The position numbers and the translations under genes are program-made. Shown here in pieces: positions 4,746 to 5,698 of a stretch of 5,698 nucleotides of DNA. The DNA is from Opitutaceae bacterium (lineage in GTDB: Bacteria > Verrucomicrobiota > Verrucomicrobiae > Opitutales > Opitutaceae): positions 1-5,698 of the forward strand of contig JAISAX010000749.1 of assembly GCA_031266495.1 (NCBI GenBank). Reading direction: 5' to 3'. Position 1 is the first letter of the stretch, and each line of letters begins with the position of its first letter. The notes under the pieces are model-generated. The model made no database searches. It was not told the origin of the DNA and saw nothing but the letters and a program-made list of their open reading frames with translations.

Positions 4746-5636
4746 ATGGACACACGCATCCGCACCGTCCGGCGTCCGCTCAAACACAAGTCCGCCGCCT
4801 GCAGCTCCGCGACGCCGCTCCTTTCGGTCGCCGGGCTTGGCGTTGTCCGCGACCGGAAAATCATTCTCGGGGGCATCGACTGGTGTGTGCGGCGCGGGGA
4901 GCACTGGGTGATCATGGGGCCCAACGGTTGCGGCAAGACTTCGCTCCTCAAGGCGCTCACCGGTTACCTCTCGCCGACCTCCGGCGAATTGATGTTGCTC
5001 GGCCACCGTTACGGCGAGAGCGACTGGCGCGATTTGCGGCTTCAGGTGGGGATCGTCACGAGCGCGCTCCAGGCGGCCGTCCCGGCTGCCGAGCCCGCGC
5101 TCGAAACCGTCATCAGCGGGCGGTACGCGCAACTGGATTTCTGGGTCCGCGACAAAACCGCCGCCGCCGTCGCCGCCGACCGTCGCGATGGCCTGCGCTG
5201 GCTGGCGTTTGCCGGGGGCGCGGCGCTGGGCGGGCGTCCGTGGGCGTACCTTTCGCAGGGCGAACGCCAGCGCGTGCTCATCGCGCGCGCCCTGATGGCC
5301 AACCCGCGTCTGCTCATCCTTGACGAGCCGTGCGCGGGTCTCGATCCGGTGGCGCGCGAGCAGTTTTTGAGGTTTGTCGAAACGCTCGCCCGTCGCCGCG
5401 GGGGCCCCGCGCTGGTGCTGGTGACGCATCATGTGGAGGAGATCACGCCGGCGTTCTCGCACGCACTCGTGTTGCGCGAGGGCAGGGTGGTGGCCGCCGG
5501 TCCGCGGGGGGAGACGTTGACCGGCGGCGTGCTGGGCAGGGCGTTCGGCGCGTCCGTGCGTCTTTGCCGTCACGGCGACCGGCTCGGGCTCCGGCTGCAC
5601 GCGCTGCGTGAACGGGGCGCGGTCTTCGGGAGATAA
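4746..5636 (+). CDS. ABC transporter ATP-binding protein, COG1119 (ModF/YlmA-like)
   Basis: A 296-residue ATPase with one complete nucleotide-binding domain. Walker A is GPNGCGKT (58-65). The segment VGIVTSALQ (101-109) carries the likely Q-loop glutamine Q109 and is followed by ETVISGRYAQLDFW (120-133), a pattern I associate with the ModF/YlmA group. The signature is LSQGE (169-173), Walker B is LLILDEP (189-195), the D-loop is AGLDP (197-201) and the switch histidine is H228 in VTHHVEEI. All catalytic motifs are intact. The C-terminal tail (256-296) lacks a recognisable extra domain. Substrate is unknown; no permease or binding protein is adjacent in the window. The ATG at 4746 is preferred because it leaves about 22 residues before the domain; the frame is open to 4542 with in-frame ATGs at 4614, 4626 and 4671, but that extension looks non-coding. 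No Shine-Dalgarno sequence is seen. Confidence 0.9.
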   Translation: MDTRIRTVRRPLKHKSAACSSATPLLSVAGLGVVRDRKIILGGIDWCVRRGEHWVIMGPNGCGKTSLLKALTGYLSPTSGELMLLGHRYGESDWRDLRLQVGIVTSALQAAVPAAEPALETVISGRYAQLDFWVRDKTAAAVAADRRDGLRWLAFAGGAALGGRPWAYLSQGERQRVLIARALMANPRLLILDEPCAGLDPVAREQFLRFVETLARRRGGPALVLVTHHVEEITPAFSHALVLREGRVVAAGPRGETLTGGVLGRAFGASVRLCRHGDRLGLRLHALRERGAVFGR

Positions 5637-5648
5637 CCGCGCAGGGCC

Positions 5649-5677
5649 GGGGGGGCGGGGGAGGGGGGGGGGGAGGG
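5649..5677 (+). repeat. G-rich homopolymer tract with quadruplex potential
   Basis: Runs of 7, 5, 11 and 3 G (5649-5655, 5657-5661, 5663-5673, 5675-5677) are separated by single bases, which fits a G-quadruplex on the plus strand. It begins 12 bases after the ABC-ATPase stop. It mirrors the C-rich tract before gpsA and could likewise precede a gene on the opposite strand beyond the window; that is inference. Confidence 0.75.
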
Positions 5678-5698
5678 CTTCGCAGGGGCGCATGTCCC

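Overview
The window is GC-rich (about two thirds G+C by eye) and holds five genes I can support. On the plus strand are glycerol-3-phosphate dehydrogenase (gpsA), a DciA-like DUF721 protein, a CrcB/Fluc fluoride channel and, at the right end, an ABC ATPase. A large secreted PEP-CTERM protein lies on the minus strand in the middle. The VPEP-type C-terminal sorting signal, the absence of a Shine-Dalgarno sequence at every start, and an AAGTCGAA-type repeat element together suggest a Verrucomicrobiota genome, perhaps Opitutaceae. That placement is inference from style, not proof.

Layout. Bases 1-78 are a C-rich low-complexity tract with a period-8 repeat and a run of 12 C up to the gpsA start. 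gpsA (79-1089) and the DUF721 gene (1086-1514) overlap by four bases (ATGA) and are probably translationally coupled. The second gene has 16 consecutive C in its first codons. Bases 1515-1689 hold a branched inverted-repeat element (1519-1668) with a 14-bp perfect outer stem and two inner hairpins. crcB (1690-2076) follows and converges on the PEP-CTERM gene (2114-4126, minus), with a bidirectional terminator-like hairpin between them. The PEP-CTERM protein has a signal peptide, seven FG-GAP-like repeats (probably a seven-bladed propeller), a low-complexity beta-rich region and a C-terminal PEP-CTERM anchor.

Upstream of that gene is an array of five 42-bp units (4176-4385). Most unit boundaries are GC palindromes spaced by exactly four helical turns. 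Bases 4386-4745 look non-coding, with several hairpins and an AT-rich palindrome. The ABC ATPase (4746-5636) resembles the ModF/YlmA-type (COG1119) group and has no permease beside it here. The window ends in a G-rich tract able to form a G-quadruplex.

The genes do not form one pathway: gpsA supplies glycerol-3-phosphate for phospholipids, the DUF721 protein is linked to replication, crcB exports fluoride, and the PEP-CTERM protein is cell-surface or exported. The most unusual material is non-coding: the 42-bp palindrome array, the branched inverted repeat, and the repeated long C/G homopolymers at gene starts.
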